DNA of 10,468 nt from CAG-390 sp964522215. GTDB lineage: Bacteria > Bacillota > Clostridia > Oscillospirales > CAG-272. Positions 1 through 5,978 of the stretch are shown here, in pieces. Each line of letters opens with the position of its first letter. The first letter of the stretch is position 1. The stretch covers positions 1 to 10,468 of the forward strand of contig CAZFVR010000041.1 of the NCBI GenBank assembly GCA_964522215.1, in the 5' to 3' direction. Below the pieces are notes generated by a model that was not told the origin of the DNA, did not search any database, and saw only the letters and a program-made list of their open reading frames with translations. Made by a program: the position numbers and the translations under genes.

Positions 1-25
1 TACCACTCCTCCCCCCTTTTGTCAA
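1..25 (-). promoter_or_regulatory. Leftward promoter, -35 box in window, -10 box cut by the window edge
   Basis: Read on the minus strand, a perfect TTGACA lies at 25-20. It is followed by exactly 17 bases (19-3) and then TA at 2-1, which are the first two bases expected of a TATAAT box continuing beyond the window. The spacer is G-rich (six G at 16-11). Directly upstream are phased A-tracts (30-97). The combination fits a strong sigma-A promoter for a gene or RNA left of the window. The GGAGGAG at 12-6 could instead be read as a ribosome binding site, but its place inside a 17-bp spacer favours the promoter reading. Confidence 0.55.
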
Positions 26-29
26 CCCC

Positions 30-97
30 TTTTTTGATCTTTTTTCGGGTTTTTTTAAGTTTTTTTCGAGTTTTTTTCGTGTTCGGTTGAATTTTTT
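30..97 (-). promoter_or_regulatory. Helically phased A-tracts upstream of the leftward promoter (curved DNA / UP-like element)
   Basis: On the minus strand there are A-runs of 6-7 bases at 30-35, 40-45, 50-56, 60-66, 71-77 and 92-97, with one missed beat near 81-83. Their starts are 10, 10, 10, 11 and 21 bases apart, so they stay on the same face of the helix. Such A-tracts bend DNA, and AT-rich DNA just upstream of a -35 box can bind the RNA polymerase alpha C-terminal domain. The nearest tract begins 5 bp upstream of the -35 box, where an UP element would sit. The direct role in transcription is inferred. Confidence 0.6.
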
Positions 98-354
98 GCC
101 AGCCATCCTCTTTTGTGTATTTGGATCGCGGGCTTGGGGAGAGAAAAACCCGAAAAATTATTTTCACCATGGGCAAAAAAATTTTCGGGCGACGTCTTTT
201 TCTCGTTTTCGGAACGAAAAACGGGAGCAAAACAAGCAAAATGGGGTTTGAATTGCAGGACATACCGCGGCGCGTGTCCTATGAGTCGGAAGCAATGCTT
301 ACGCGTTCGCCGATCTTTTATCTTTTAGATCATGCTTGCATTTTAATATGAATT
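98..354. other. Non-coding stretch with no supported gene
   Basis: No coding region is convincing here: the short open frames lack ribosome binding sites and recognisable protein features. The stretch holds a hairpin with a T-run (annotated separately at 144-189), an imperfect hairpin at 202-227 (a GTTTTCG arm against CGAAAAAC), and a perfect 6-bp inverted repeat AGGACA/TGTCCT at 257-262 and 275-280 around a GC-rich centre. Further A/T runs continue to about 241 but with less regular spacing than those at 30-97. Confidence 0.5.
144..189 (-). terminator. Possible intrinsic terminator downstream of the kinase gene
   Basis: On the minus strand CCCGAAAA (189-182) can pair with TTTTCGGG (156-149). 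One mismatch and further A-T pairs lie inside the stem, and five T (148-144) follow. It lies well past the kinase stop codon and before the leftward promoter, where a terminator would be expected. The loop is long and the stem AT-rich, so strength is uncertain. Confidence 0.4.
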
Positions 355-560
355 TTTTGCGTGCGCAAAATCTGAGCCCTCCTCATCCGTCACGGATCAC
401 CCGATAACTCGCCAAAACGATGTTTTTGCAGACCTTTTGTGATCTGCGACGGATGAGGTAGACTGCACCATGAATGTGCTGTATGTACTGGGAGCACGCC
501 TGAGGGAGCATTCGATATGGTGACACTGAAAAGCTGTTACATCGCGGTAGTGTTTTTCAG
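355..560. other. Tandem stem-loop block: candidate MITE-like repeat or structured RNA
   Basis: Four inverted repeats follow one another. (1) TTTTGCG/CGCAAAA fold back at 355-370. (2) 381-400 pairs with 439-458, about 20 bp with one mismatch and one G-U, including a perfect 11-bp end CCTCATCCGTC/GACGGATGAGG; inside it CAAAAC/GTTTTTG form a small hairpin at 413-428. (3) CACCAT-GAAT-GCT (466-480) pairs with AGC-ATTC-ATGGTG (508-522) with small bulges. (4) CTGAAAA (526-532) pairs with TTTTCAG (554-560) around a second wobble-containing stem. There is no convincing gene inside. From memory, the CCTCATCCGTC ends resemble short palindromic repeats scattered in Faecalibacterium-like genomes, but I cannot verify this. 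ATCTGA (370-375) and TCAGAT (557-562) may mark element ends. The block overlaps the stop codon of the kinase gene. Confidence 0.55.
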
Positions 561-1495
561 ATCTTAAGCCCATAGGTGCGTGCAAATCTTTCGACCTCAG
601 CGGCGGTGGGGATGGCAGGAAGGGCACCCGCGCGGCCTACCGTCATGGCTCCGACAAGGTTGGCATACCGCCCCGAATGTTCGATATTCCCGGTGCGGAG
701 ATATTCCAGTGTCATTGCGGCGGAAAACGCATCACCCGCCGCCGTGGTATCAACCGCCTTGACGTCATACGCGGGCAGGCACATGTAATACTTGCCGTCA
801 TAGATATAACAGCCGCGGTTGCCGAGCTTTAGCACATAGTAGTGGGCATCCACCATCCGCGCAAGGGTCGTCACGGCGCGCAGGCAGCTCTCGGGCGAGG
901 TGGGCGCGATGCCGGTAAAGCATTCGCACTCGCTCTCGTTGGGGGAGAACACCTCAAGGCGCGGCAGTCGATCCAGCGGAAAGTCGGGGGAGGCGGGTCC
1001 GGCATCGATAAATATCGGAATATCCCGCTCCGCGGCAAAGCGCGCGGCAAAGATCACCGCCTCGGCGGATATCTCAAGCTGCAAAAAGAGGGCATCCGGG
1101 CGGCTGAGCATGGCACTTTCGATATCATCGGCGTTGACGGCGGTGTTGGCGCCGGGGTAGACCATTATGCGGTTCTGCCCCGATGGCTCGACCATTATCG
1201 CCGCAAAGCCTGTAGCACGCTCCGGGTCGGTAACGATAAAGCGGGTGTCTATCCCCTCGCGCGAATAGACGGAGCGCAGCTCCGCGCCGTGGCGGTCGTT
1301 GCCAAGGCGGGTGCAAAAAACGCTGTCGCCGCCAAGACGGGCCACTGCCGCCGCCGCGTTGCCCCCCTTGCCGCCGGGGGAAAAGCGAAATGTGCCGTCA
1401 CACGGCAGGGTCTCACCCGCCGCAGGCACGCGCGGGGTGTTCATAACAAGATCCATATTGGCCGAGCTTACGGTAAGTATCCTTTTTTTCATCAT
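557..1495 (-). CDS. rbsK: Ribokinase-family (PfkB) sugar kinase
   Basis: Cytosolic kinase of the PfkB family that transfers phosphate from ATP to a sugar, most likely ribose to ribose 5-phosphate. At 312 residues it matches the usual length of about 310. Visible motifs are the N-terminal sugar-binding region SSANMD (10-15), the PfkB signature GGKGGN (41-46), GAN (115-117), QLE (139-141), PNESE (185-189), LGNRG (224-228) and the C-terminal signature DTTAAGD (249-255) with the catalytic Asp at 255. The AAGD form is the one seen in E. coli RbsK. An ATG at 1519 gives an 8-residue extension, but AGGAGG at 1510-1505 sits 9 nt before the ATG at 1495, and the 1519 codon lies in the loop of a small hairpin (1512-1525), so 1495 is chosen; a second ATG follows at 1492. 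It has its own promoter (1545-1573). The stop codon lies in the end of the stem-loop block 355-560. Deoxyribose or another pentose or nucleoside is an alternative substrate. Confidence 0.9.
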   Translation of the reverse strand: MMKKRILTVSSANMDLVMNTPRVPAAGETLPCDGTFRFSPGGKGGNAAAAVARLGGDSVFCTRLGNDRHGAELRSVYSREGIDTRFIVTDPERATGFAAIMVEPSGQNRIMVYPGANTAVNADDIESAMLSRPDALFLQLEISAEAVIFAARFAAERDIPIFIDAGPASPDFPLDRLPRLEVFSPNESECECFTGIAPTSPESCLRAVTTLARMVDAHYYVLKLGNRGCYIYDGKYYMCLPAYDVKAVDTTAAGDAFSAAMTLEYLRTGNIEHSGRYANLVGAMTVGRAGALPAIPTAAEVERFARTYGLKI

Positions 1496-1544
1496 CGATA
1501 CGACCCTCCTCGCGGGCATACCCGCAAATTTTTTTCCTATTTAT

Positions 1545-1573
1545 ATTATAACGCATAAAGGGAGAAAATGCAA
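1545..1573 (-). promoter_or_regulatory. Sigma-A-type promoter of the ribokinase gene
   Basis: On the minus strand TTGCAT (1573-1568) and a perfect TATAAT (1550-1545) are separated by 17 bp. Transcription would start near 1538, giving a leader of about 40 nt. The leader contains a 5-bp GCGGG/CCCGC hairpin (1512-1525) just before the AGGAGG ribosome binding site. The promoter lies downstream of the hairpins that end the preceding transcription unit, so the kinase can be expressed independently of the importer and lipoprotein genes. Confidence 0.75.
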
Positions 1574-1597
1574 GAATGATCGGGATAAAATAATGAA

Positions 1598-1619
1598 GAT
1601 CTCCGCCGCGGCGGAGATC
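1598..1619 (-). terminator. 22-bp perfect palindrome, probable second terminator hairpin
   Basis: GATCTCCGCCG (1598-1608) is followed at once by its exact complement (1609-1619). On the minus strand the hairpin is followed by a T-rich but interrupted run (TTCATTATTTTAT). It abuts the structured region after the 915-residue lipoprotein gene and lies just before the ribokinase promoter, so it fits a back-up terminator. A binding site for a dimeric regulator is an alternative. Confidence 0.5.
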
Positions 1620-1674
1620 CTTGCTTTCGCCTTCTCATCTTTCGCGGAGCGCACACCATTGCGCAGAGAGCAAG

Positions 1675-1706
1675 ACCCGCCCGGGAGCGTTTGCTCCCGG
1701 GCGGGT
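1675..1706 (-). terminator. Strong GC-rich terminator hairpin after the lipoprotein gene
   Basis: A perfect 14-bp stem, ACCCGCCCGGGAGC (1675-1688) against 1693-1706, closes on a 4-base loop (1689-1692). It starts 14 nt past the stop codon of the large lipoprotein gene. On the minus strand it is followed by TCTTGCTCTCT, which is pyrimidine-rich but not a clean T-run, so it could also work mainly as a 3'-end stabiliser. It is the strongest hairpin in the window and marks the likely end of the six-gene unit. Confidence 0.7.
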
Positions 1707-1719
1707 TGGGTATTAGGCT

Positions 1720-4467
1720 TTAGTCAGCCAGAGTGTACTCTATCAGCTGTGCTACGAACTGCGATACACCGACCTTGGAGGCGTTGTCTCCGGTGATGTA
1801 GGAGGTCTTGCTGGAGCTGATGGTGTTATAGGTGTTGTATGTGCCGAGGTAGTACTCCGCACCGGCGCAGGTGGCAACAAAGATCTTAAGCTCCGCGTTC
1901 CAGGTGTAAACGGCGCTCGGCGCATCGGTCAGCTGAATACCGACCTTGCCTGCGGTGTACTCATAAACATCAAGATACTTCTTGGTCTCGCCATCCTTAA
2001 AGTAGAGTCTGTAACCGCCCTCAACTGCCTCAAGATATACGCTTGTGGCCTTTTGGCGCTTATCGGTGGTGGCAAAGTAGTTACCGTTCATCTCGCCCGT
2101 GAAATAGAGAGTCTTGCCGAGGTTTGCCTGGTCGAGTGCGAACAGGTATGCCTTATCGGCAGTGGGGGTCTCCATTACGTTCTTTTTGAGCTCGCAGAGC
2201 TTAACGTTCGACATGTAAGCGGGGAACTGCGAAACGCCGACCTTGGATGCGCTGTCACCGGTGATATAGGATATCTTGCTGGCGCTGATGGTATCAAAGG
2301 TGTTGTAGGTGCCAAGATAGTACTCGCCATCGTTTTTGGAGTCCTGGCAGCCGCTGAGAGTGTAGGTGAAATCCTTTACGGTCTCGTTCCAAGCCCATGT
2401 GCCGGTGGCGGCATCAACAAGGTGGATGCGGACCTTTTTGCTGTCGTTCTCAAAGACCTCGATAAACTTCTCGCCTACCTTGAGCGTATAGCCCTCTCCG
2501 GACTTGGCAACGGTAACAAGTGCAGCCTTATCGAACTTATCCGATGTTACAAGATAGCCGCTGTCGTTGACATCCCCTGCAAAATAGAGCTTTTTGCCGA
2601 GGTTGACCTGATCGAGGACAAAGTAGAAGCTGCCCTCTGCCGCCGCATCGATAGCGGTGATCTTATAATCAGCGATCTTAACATTGCAAAGCTGTGCTAC
2701 GAACTGCGATACACCGACCTTGGAGGCATTATCTCCGGTGATGTAGGAGGTCTTGCTGGAGCTGATGGTGTTATAGGTGTTGTATGTGCCGAGGTAGTAC
2801 TCCGCACCGGCGCAGGTGGCAACAAAGATCTTAAGCTCCGCGTTCCAGGTGTAAACGGCGCTCGGCGCATCGGTCAGCTGAATACCGACCTTGCCTGCGG
2901 TGTACTCATAGATATCGAGATACTTCTTGGTCTCGCCATCCTTAAAGTAGAGTCTGTAACCGCCCTCAACAGCCTCTGCAAACACATCGGCTGCCTTTGC
3001 GGCCTTATCGGAGGTGGCAAAGTAGTTGCCATTCATCTCGCCGGTGAAGTACAGGGTCTTGCCGAGATTTGCCTGGTAAAGGGCAAACTTAAAGGCCTTA
3101 TCGGTCACGACCTCGGAGATAGGCTCGGCAAGGTAAACATCGGAGGGAGCGGCATCAACGGCGATCTCAAACACCTTTGTATCGGTGACGGAGCCGGCTG
3201 TGATGGTGGCGGTGAGCTTAACGGTGGCATCGCTCTCCGGCAGAGTGACGGTCAGCTTGCCGTCGGCAACGACTGCGCATGCATTGTCGGAGGTCCATGT
3301 GATGGTGACCTGCTTGTAGCCCGCACCTGCGGCGGCAAGGTCATAGCTGCTATCCTCAGTCACGGCAGTGACAAAGGAGAGGTTATCCTTTTCAAATTCC
3401 ACCATGCCTGCATCGTCTCTTGCGGGCAGGCTTACATACTCAAATGCATTTCCGTCAACAGGTGTGAGGTAGAATGCACCGTCATAAACGCAGATAACGC
3501 CGGTGACGTTGGCGATCCAGCCAAGATGCTCGGAGTGGCCGTTCTTGATGGTGGCCTGCTCGTCGGTGGTGGCGGGGCAAACGGAGGAGGATATCCTCAG
3601 GTATGTCTCCTTATCGCCAAGCTTGAATCTGTAGTAGCCGCTGGAGACATCCTGTGTGGAGATCTCAACGCCCTTGAGGGTGACGAGCATTCCCTGCTGT
3701 GCAGTGATGGAGGCATCCTTAAGGGAGGCGGCGGCGGTGAACTTTTCGGTAAAGTCAGCGGCGACGACCTCGGTCTTTGCGCCGTCATCAAGCACCTCGA
3801 TGGCGCTCTCGATGATCTCGTATGTGCCGCTGTAGGTATCACGCTTACCGGTGATGCGGATGGTCATGCCGATCTCAAGCTTATCATCTGTCACGGGATC
3901 GGTGGTGAGGTTGTAGGCATAGTAGCCGCCGTCGCTATCCTGGAAATAGAGACAGTTGGAGCTGTTGCCCTTGGATTTTGCAATAATGCCGGTGATGGTG
4001 CCCTTAACGACGACGTTTGCATCGTCCGCCGCGGCAACATACTCGGCCCAGCTGAACTCCTTGAATGCGGGGAGTGTGTAGTTCCACTCGATCTCGGAGG
4101 TCTTGCCGGCTGCATCCTTAATGGTAGCCTTAAGGGTGTACTTAACTTCCTCGTCGGTCTTTTCGTTAACGTCAACGGTTACGGTGTTGCCGTCCTCGGA
4201 GGTGGTGATCTTTATCGCATCGGCAGAGCCGGATGTGACATTTGCAGTCCACTCAACGGTGAAGGTCTGATCTTCAACATTAAGCACCGCAAAACGGGTG
4301 TAATCGGTAGCGGTGACCTCGCCCTTGTCCTTGTATACCGTGTAAAGGTACTCGCGGGCCTTGGCAAGAGGATCGCCATTGCTCTGCGCATCGTTGCAGG
4401 CGGAGAGTACCGCGCACACGCTGATGCAAAGAGCAAGCAGGATGATTAATGAAACTAACTTTTTCAT
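1720..4467 (-). CDS. Large surface lipoprotein with Ig-like and OB-like domains and three C-terminal repeats
   Basis: 915 residues. A lipoprotein signal peptide (hydrophobic 4-23, lipobox LSAC with Cys24) anchors it to the outer face of the membrane. Domains judged by eye: an Ig-like beta domain (about 50-134); an OB-fold-like domain (about 137-227, with VVVKGTITGI and YFQDSDGGYYAY) of the kind found beside secreted nucleases; a second OB-like stretch (about 239-346); an atrophied bacterial Ig-like domain (about 353-438); then three repeats of about 137-141 residues at 457-593, 612-752 and 772-908. Each repeat seems built of three roughly 40-residue lobes opening with LYF, YLD and YYLG-type strands, suggesting a beta-trefoil binding fold. 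I see no catalytic motif and no LPXTG anchor. It follows the nuclease gene by 88 nt of hairpin-rich DNA. The function is unknown; binding of nucleic acid, glycan or another surface ligand is inferred. The ribosome binding site (AAAGGA) is distant and unremarkable. Confidence 0.85.
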   Translation of the reverse strand: MKKLVSLIILLALCISVCAVLSACNDAQSNGDPLAKAREYLYTVYKDKGEVTATDYTRFAVLNVEDQTFTVEWTANVTSGSADAIKITTSEDGNTVTVDVNEKTDEEVKYTLKATIKDAAGKTSEIEWNYTLPAFKEFSWAEYVAAADDANVVVKGTITGIIAKSKGNSSNCLYFQDSDGGYYAYNLTTDPVTDDKLEIGMTIRITGKRDTYSGTYEIIESAIEVLDDGAKTEVVAADFTEKFTAAASLKDASITAQQGMLVTLKGVEISTQDVSSGYYRFKLGDKETYLRISSSVCPATTDEQATIKNGHSEHLGWIANVTGVICVYDGAFYLTPVDGNAFEYVSLPARDDAGMVEFEKDNLSFVTAVTEDSSYDLAAAGAGYKQVTITWTSDNACAVVADGKLTVTLPESDATVKLTATITAGSVTDTKVFEIAVDAAPSDVYLAEPISEVVTDKAFKFALYQANLGKTLYFTGEMNGNYFATSDKAAKAADVFAEAVEGGYRLYFKDGETKKYLDIYEYTAGKVGIQLTDAPSAVYTWNAELKIFVATCAGAEYYLGTYNTYNTISSSKTSYITGDNASKVGVSQFVAQLCNVKIADYKITAIDAAAEGSFYFVLDQVNLGKKLYFAGDVNDSGYLVTSDKFDKAALVTVAKSGEGYTLKVGEKFIEVFENDSKKVRIHLVDAATGTWAWNETVKDFTYTLSGCQDSKNDGEYYLGTYNTFDTISASKISYITGDSASKVGVSQFPAYMSNVKLCELKKNVMETPTADKAYLFALDQANLGKTLYFTGEMNGNYFATTDKRQKATSVYLEAVEGGYRLYFKDGETKKYLDVYEYTAGKVGIQLTDAPSAVYTWNAELKIFVATCAGAEYYLGTYNTYNTISSSKTSYITGDNASKVGVSQFVAQLIEYTLAD
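1744..2154 (-). repeat. Repeat unit 3 of the large lipoprotein (residues 772-908)
   Basis: This unit is almost identical to unit 1 (2689-3099), exactly 945 bp away. Residues 813-908 match 498-593 with a single change (Ile519 to Val834). At DNA level 1787-1965 is identical to 2732-2910, a 179-bp block, and about seven differences occur over the 288 bp encoding those residues. Its first 40 residues are more diverged, around the KRQK stretch. The near-identity points to recent duplication or gene conversion. Confidence 0.9.
2212..2634 (-). repeat. Repeat unit 2 of the large lipoprotein (residues 612-752), diverged
   Basis: The middle unit shares the framework (LDQVNLGKKLYF, then EYYLGTYNTFDTIS, then SYITGDSASKVGVSQF) but differs strongly in the central lobe, where the others carry the YEYTAGKVGIQL stretch. 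It also carries a small insertion (CQDSKNDG, 707-714). The two flanking units are alike and this one is not, giving an A-B-A order. Confidence 0.85.
2689..3099 (-). repeat. Repeat unit 1 of the large lipoprotein (residues 457-593)
   Basis: First of the three units, in frame and 315 codons before unit 3. The shared motifs are QANLGKTLYF, GEMNGNYFAT, GYRLYFKDGETKKYLD and YYLGTYNTYNTIS. A short linker (594-611) joins it to unit 2. Confidence 0.9.
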
Positions 4468-4494
4468 TGTCTTCTCTTTATCCTTTCTTTTCGC

Positions 4495-4557
4495 CCGATG
4501 AGCCGCGGCTCATCGGAGGGGTACGGCGGACCGTACATATTTTGGGGCTTTCGCCTC
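4495..4557 (-). promoter_or_regulatory. Three hairpins between the nuclease and lipoprotein genes
   Basis: Reading in the direction of transcription there are three hairpins. The first, GGC-GAAA-GCC with a GNRA-type loop (4555-4546), overlaps the nuclease stop codon. The second is GTACGG/CCGTAC with a 4-base loop (4536-4521). The third is a 22-bp perfect palindrome, CCGATGAGCCG (4495-4505) against 4506-4516. No T-run follows any of them; the sequence after is purine-rich and leads into the ribosome binding site. This argues against termination and for RNA processing, stabilisation or an attenuation-like step between the two genes. Confidence 0.55.
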
Positions 4558-5911
4558 AAGCGATGGTTATATCCTCGGCGGTGAATACCTTTATTTGATA
4601 TTTGCCGTCGTAAAGATCTACTATGCCGCGCACATTTACGGTCTTATCCTTGTATGCATCGGCGGTGATGAGCTGCCCGTCGGCCCCCGTAAGCACTGCC
4701 GTGCGTACCGAGACCTTTGTGCCGTCTGCGGCGGTGCAGGTGAGAGTCATGGCTCCCTTTTGCGAGCTTGAATCCGAGGTGGTGGTGTACACGCTCTCAA
4801 CGCGCAGACCGTCCATCTTGACGGATGTTGCAAGCATCAGCTCGGCCGAGCAATATTCACGCTCCGTGCCGTCGGACACGTCAAGCTTGACTCGACCCTC
4901 GGCAAAGTCACGCGCGTCGATCTCGGCATACGCTGCCGAGTGACCCTCGCTTATCTTTTTGATATTTGAGGGATCGTCCGGGCGCATCTGACGGTATGTA
5001 AGACCCGAGACCTGGTAGGTCCCGCCCGCCTCGTAATACTGCACAGAGCCAACGATGCGAGAGAGATTGCCCACTGCCAGCACGTCCAGACCGTCACCGG
5101 TAAGGCCGTAGCCATAGTAAACGTAAATGCCGTAGTAGCGGCCGCTCTCCTCGTCATAGCTTTCAATATAAACGCCGGAGTTGCTGTTTTTGGTTATAAT
5201 GCCCTCAAAAGCGACCTTAACGCCGTTATAATCTGCAATATTCGAGCGCAGCTCGCGCAGGGTAAGCTCCACCGCATCGCCGTAATAGAAATCGGGGTCC
5301 TTTGCACCGGAGTAAAGGCAAAGCTTTTGCGCCTTTGCCTGTGCTATTGCGGCGGTGCAGGTCTCGCCGTAACGGTTGTTTGCGGCGGAGGAGGCAAGCG
5401 CCAGACCCTCCTGCAGCAGCTCGATGTTAAGATTGCGGTAGGGAGCATCCTCGCTCCGGCGGTACCATACCCAAACAAGATATCTGCCGCCGGTGGAGTC
5501 AAGATCCCAGCCCGCCGTATCCGATTCAACGATGATGGAGGAGGCAGAGGAGAGCCGCTCCTTTGTAAAGCGAGAGGCCGCCTTGCCCCATTCCTCGATC
5601 TTGCCTGTGGATTCGGGGGTGTCGACCGCAAGATACCTCGCCTTGAGCACGCCGCTCTCGGATACCGTCGCGGGGACGTTAAAATGCGTGGTGTCGCCGT
5701 CAATATAGGCGTGGACCGTCACCTTTTGCTTTGCGGTGGCGGCGGAGGACGGATCAAAGCTCAGCGCGGCATAGTCGCGCACCTCGATCGGCGCCCCGCT
5801 CTCACTGCCATCCCCACCATCACCGCCCGACTTGCAGGCGGCGAGGAGGGAGACGACCATGATGACGGCGCACACCATCGCCATGAGCCTAAGATAGGTC
5901 GATCTTTTCAT
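4556..5911 (-). CDS. Lipid-anchored thermonuclease (SNase) with YhcR-type OB-fold domain
   Basis: 451 residues. A signal peptide ends in the lipobox LAAC (Cys26), and a Gly/Ser/Asp-rich linker (28-40) follows, so the enzyme sits outside the membrane. The SNase domain (about 62-205) keeps the set known from staphylococcal nuclease: DGDT (71-74, with metal-binding Asp71 and Asp73), R92-x4-D97-T-P-E100, and Arg143 in GGRYLVW. By family this is a calcium-dependent endonuclease acting on DNA and RNA. Next is an OB-fold-like domain (about 214-309; VKVAFEGIITK, YIESYDEE, YYGIYVYY), as in B. subtilis YhcR, then a beta-rich C-terminal domain (about 362-449) that may be another OB fold. It lacks YhcR's 5'-nucleotidase and wall anchor. 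It lies 67 nt after the binding-protein gene with no terminator between. The ribosome binding site is weak (AAAGA). Catalysis is well supported; the natural substrate is inferred. Confidence 0.9.
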   Translation of the reverse strand: MKRSTYLRLMAMVCAVIMVVSLLAACKSGGDGGDGSESGAPIEVRDYAALSFDPSSAATAKQKVTVHAYIDGDTTHFNVPATVSESGVLKARYLAVDTPESTGKIEEWGKAASRFTKERLSSASSIIVESDTAGWDLDSTGGRYLVWVWYRRSEDAPYRNLNIELLQEGLALASSAANNRYGETCTAAIAQAKAQKLCLYSGAKDPDFYYGDAVELTLRELRSNIADYNGVKVAFEGIITKNSNSGVYIESYDEESGRYYGIYVYYGYGLTGDGLDVLAVGNLSRIVGSVQYYEAGGTYQVSGLTYRQMRPDDPSNIKKISEGHSAAYAEIDARDFAEGRVKLDVSDGTEREYCSAELMLATSVKMDGLRVESVYTTTSDSSSQKGAMTLTCTAADGTKVSVRTAVLTGADGQLITADAYKDKTVNVRGIVDLYDGKYQIKVFTAEDITIA

Positions 5912-5978
5912 TTGTCTTTAGAATCTTTAGATTTAAGATTTTTTTGAATATTCCAAATAGGATATCGATCCGAGAAGA

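Noticed and set aside
113..351. Two overlapping short plus-strand frames in the left non-coding part
   Set aside because: No ribosome binding site, no recognisable motif, and they run through inverted repeats and A/T tracts.
381..458. CRISPR repeat or tRNA in the long inverted repeat
   Set aside because: There is no repeated unit with spacers, and the fold is one long arm with an internal hairpin, not a cloverleaf.
397..627. A 76-codon minus-strand frame overlapping the kinase 3' end
   Set aside because: It passes through the stem-loop block and the kinase gene in another frame, with biased composition and no start signal.
1496..1519. ATG at 1519 as the kinase start
   Set aside because: It lies in a hairpin loop upstream of the AGGAGG site, which is correctly spaced for the ATG at 1495. 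The extra eight residues match nothing in ribokinases.
2053..4449. A 798-codon open frame on the plus strand opposite the large lipoprotein gene
   Set aside because: It is an antisense shadow: the lipoprotein frame has a signal peptide, domains and repeats, while the antisense frame is Gly/Val/Leu-rich with no recognisable domain. It arises from codon bias of the real gene.
4468..4555. Terminator after the nuclease gene
   Set aside because: The hairpins are not followed by a T-run in the transcribed direction; the sequence after them is purine-rich and leads into the next gene's ribosome binding site.
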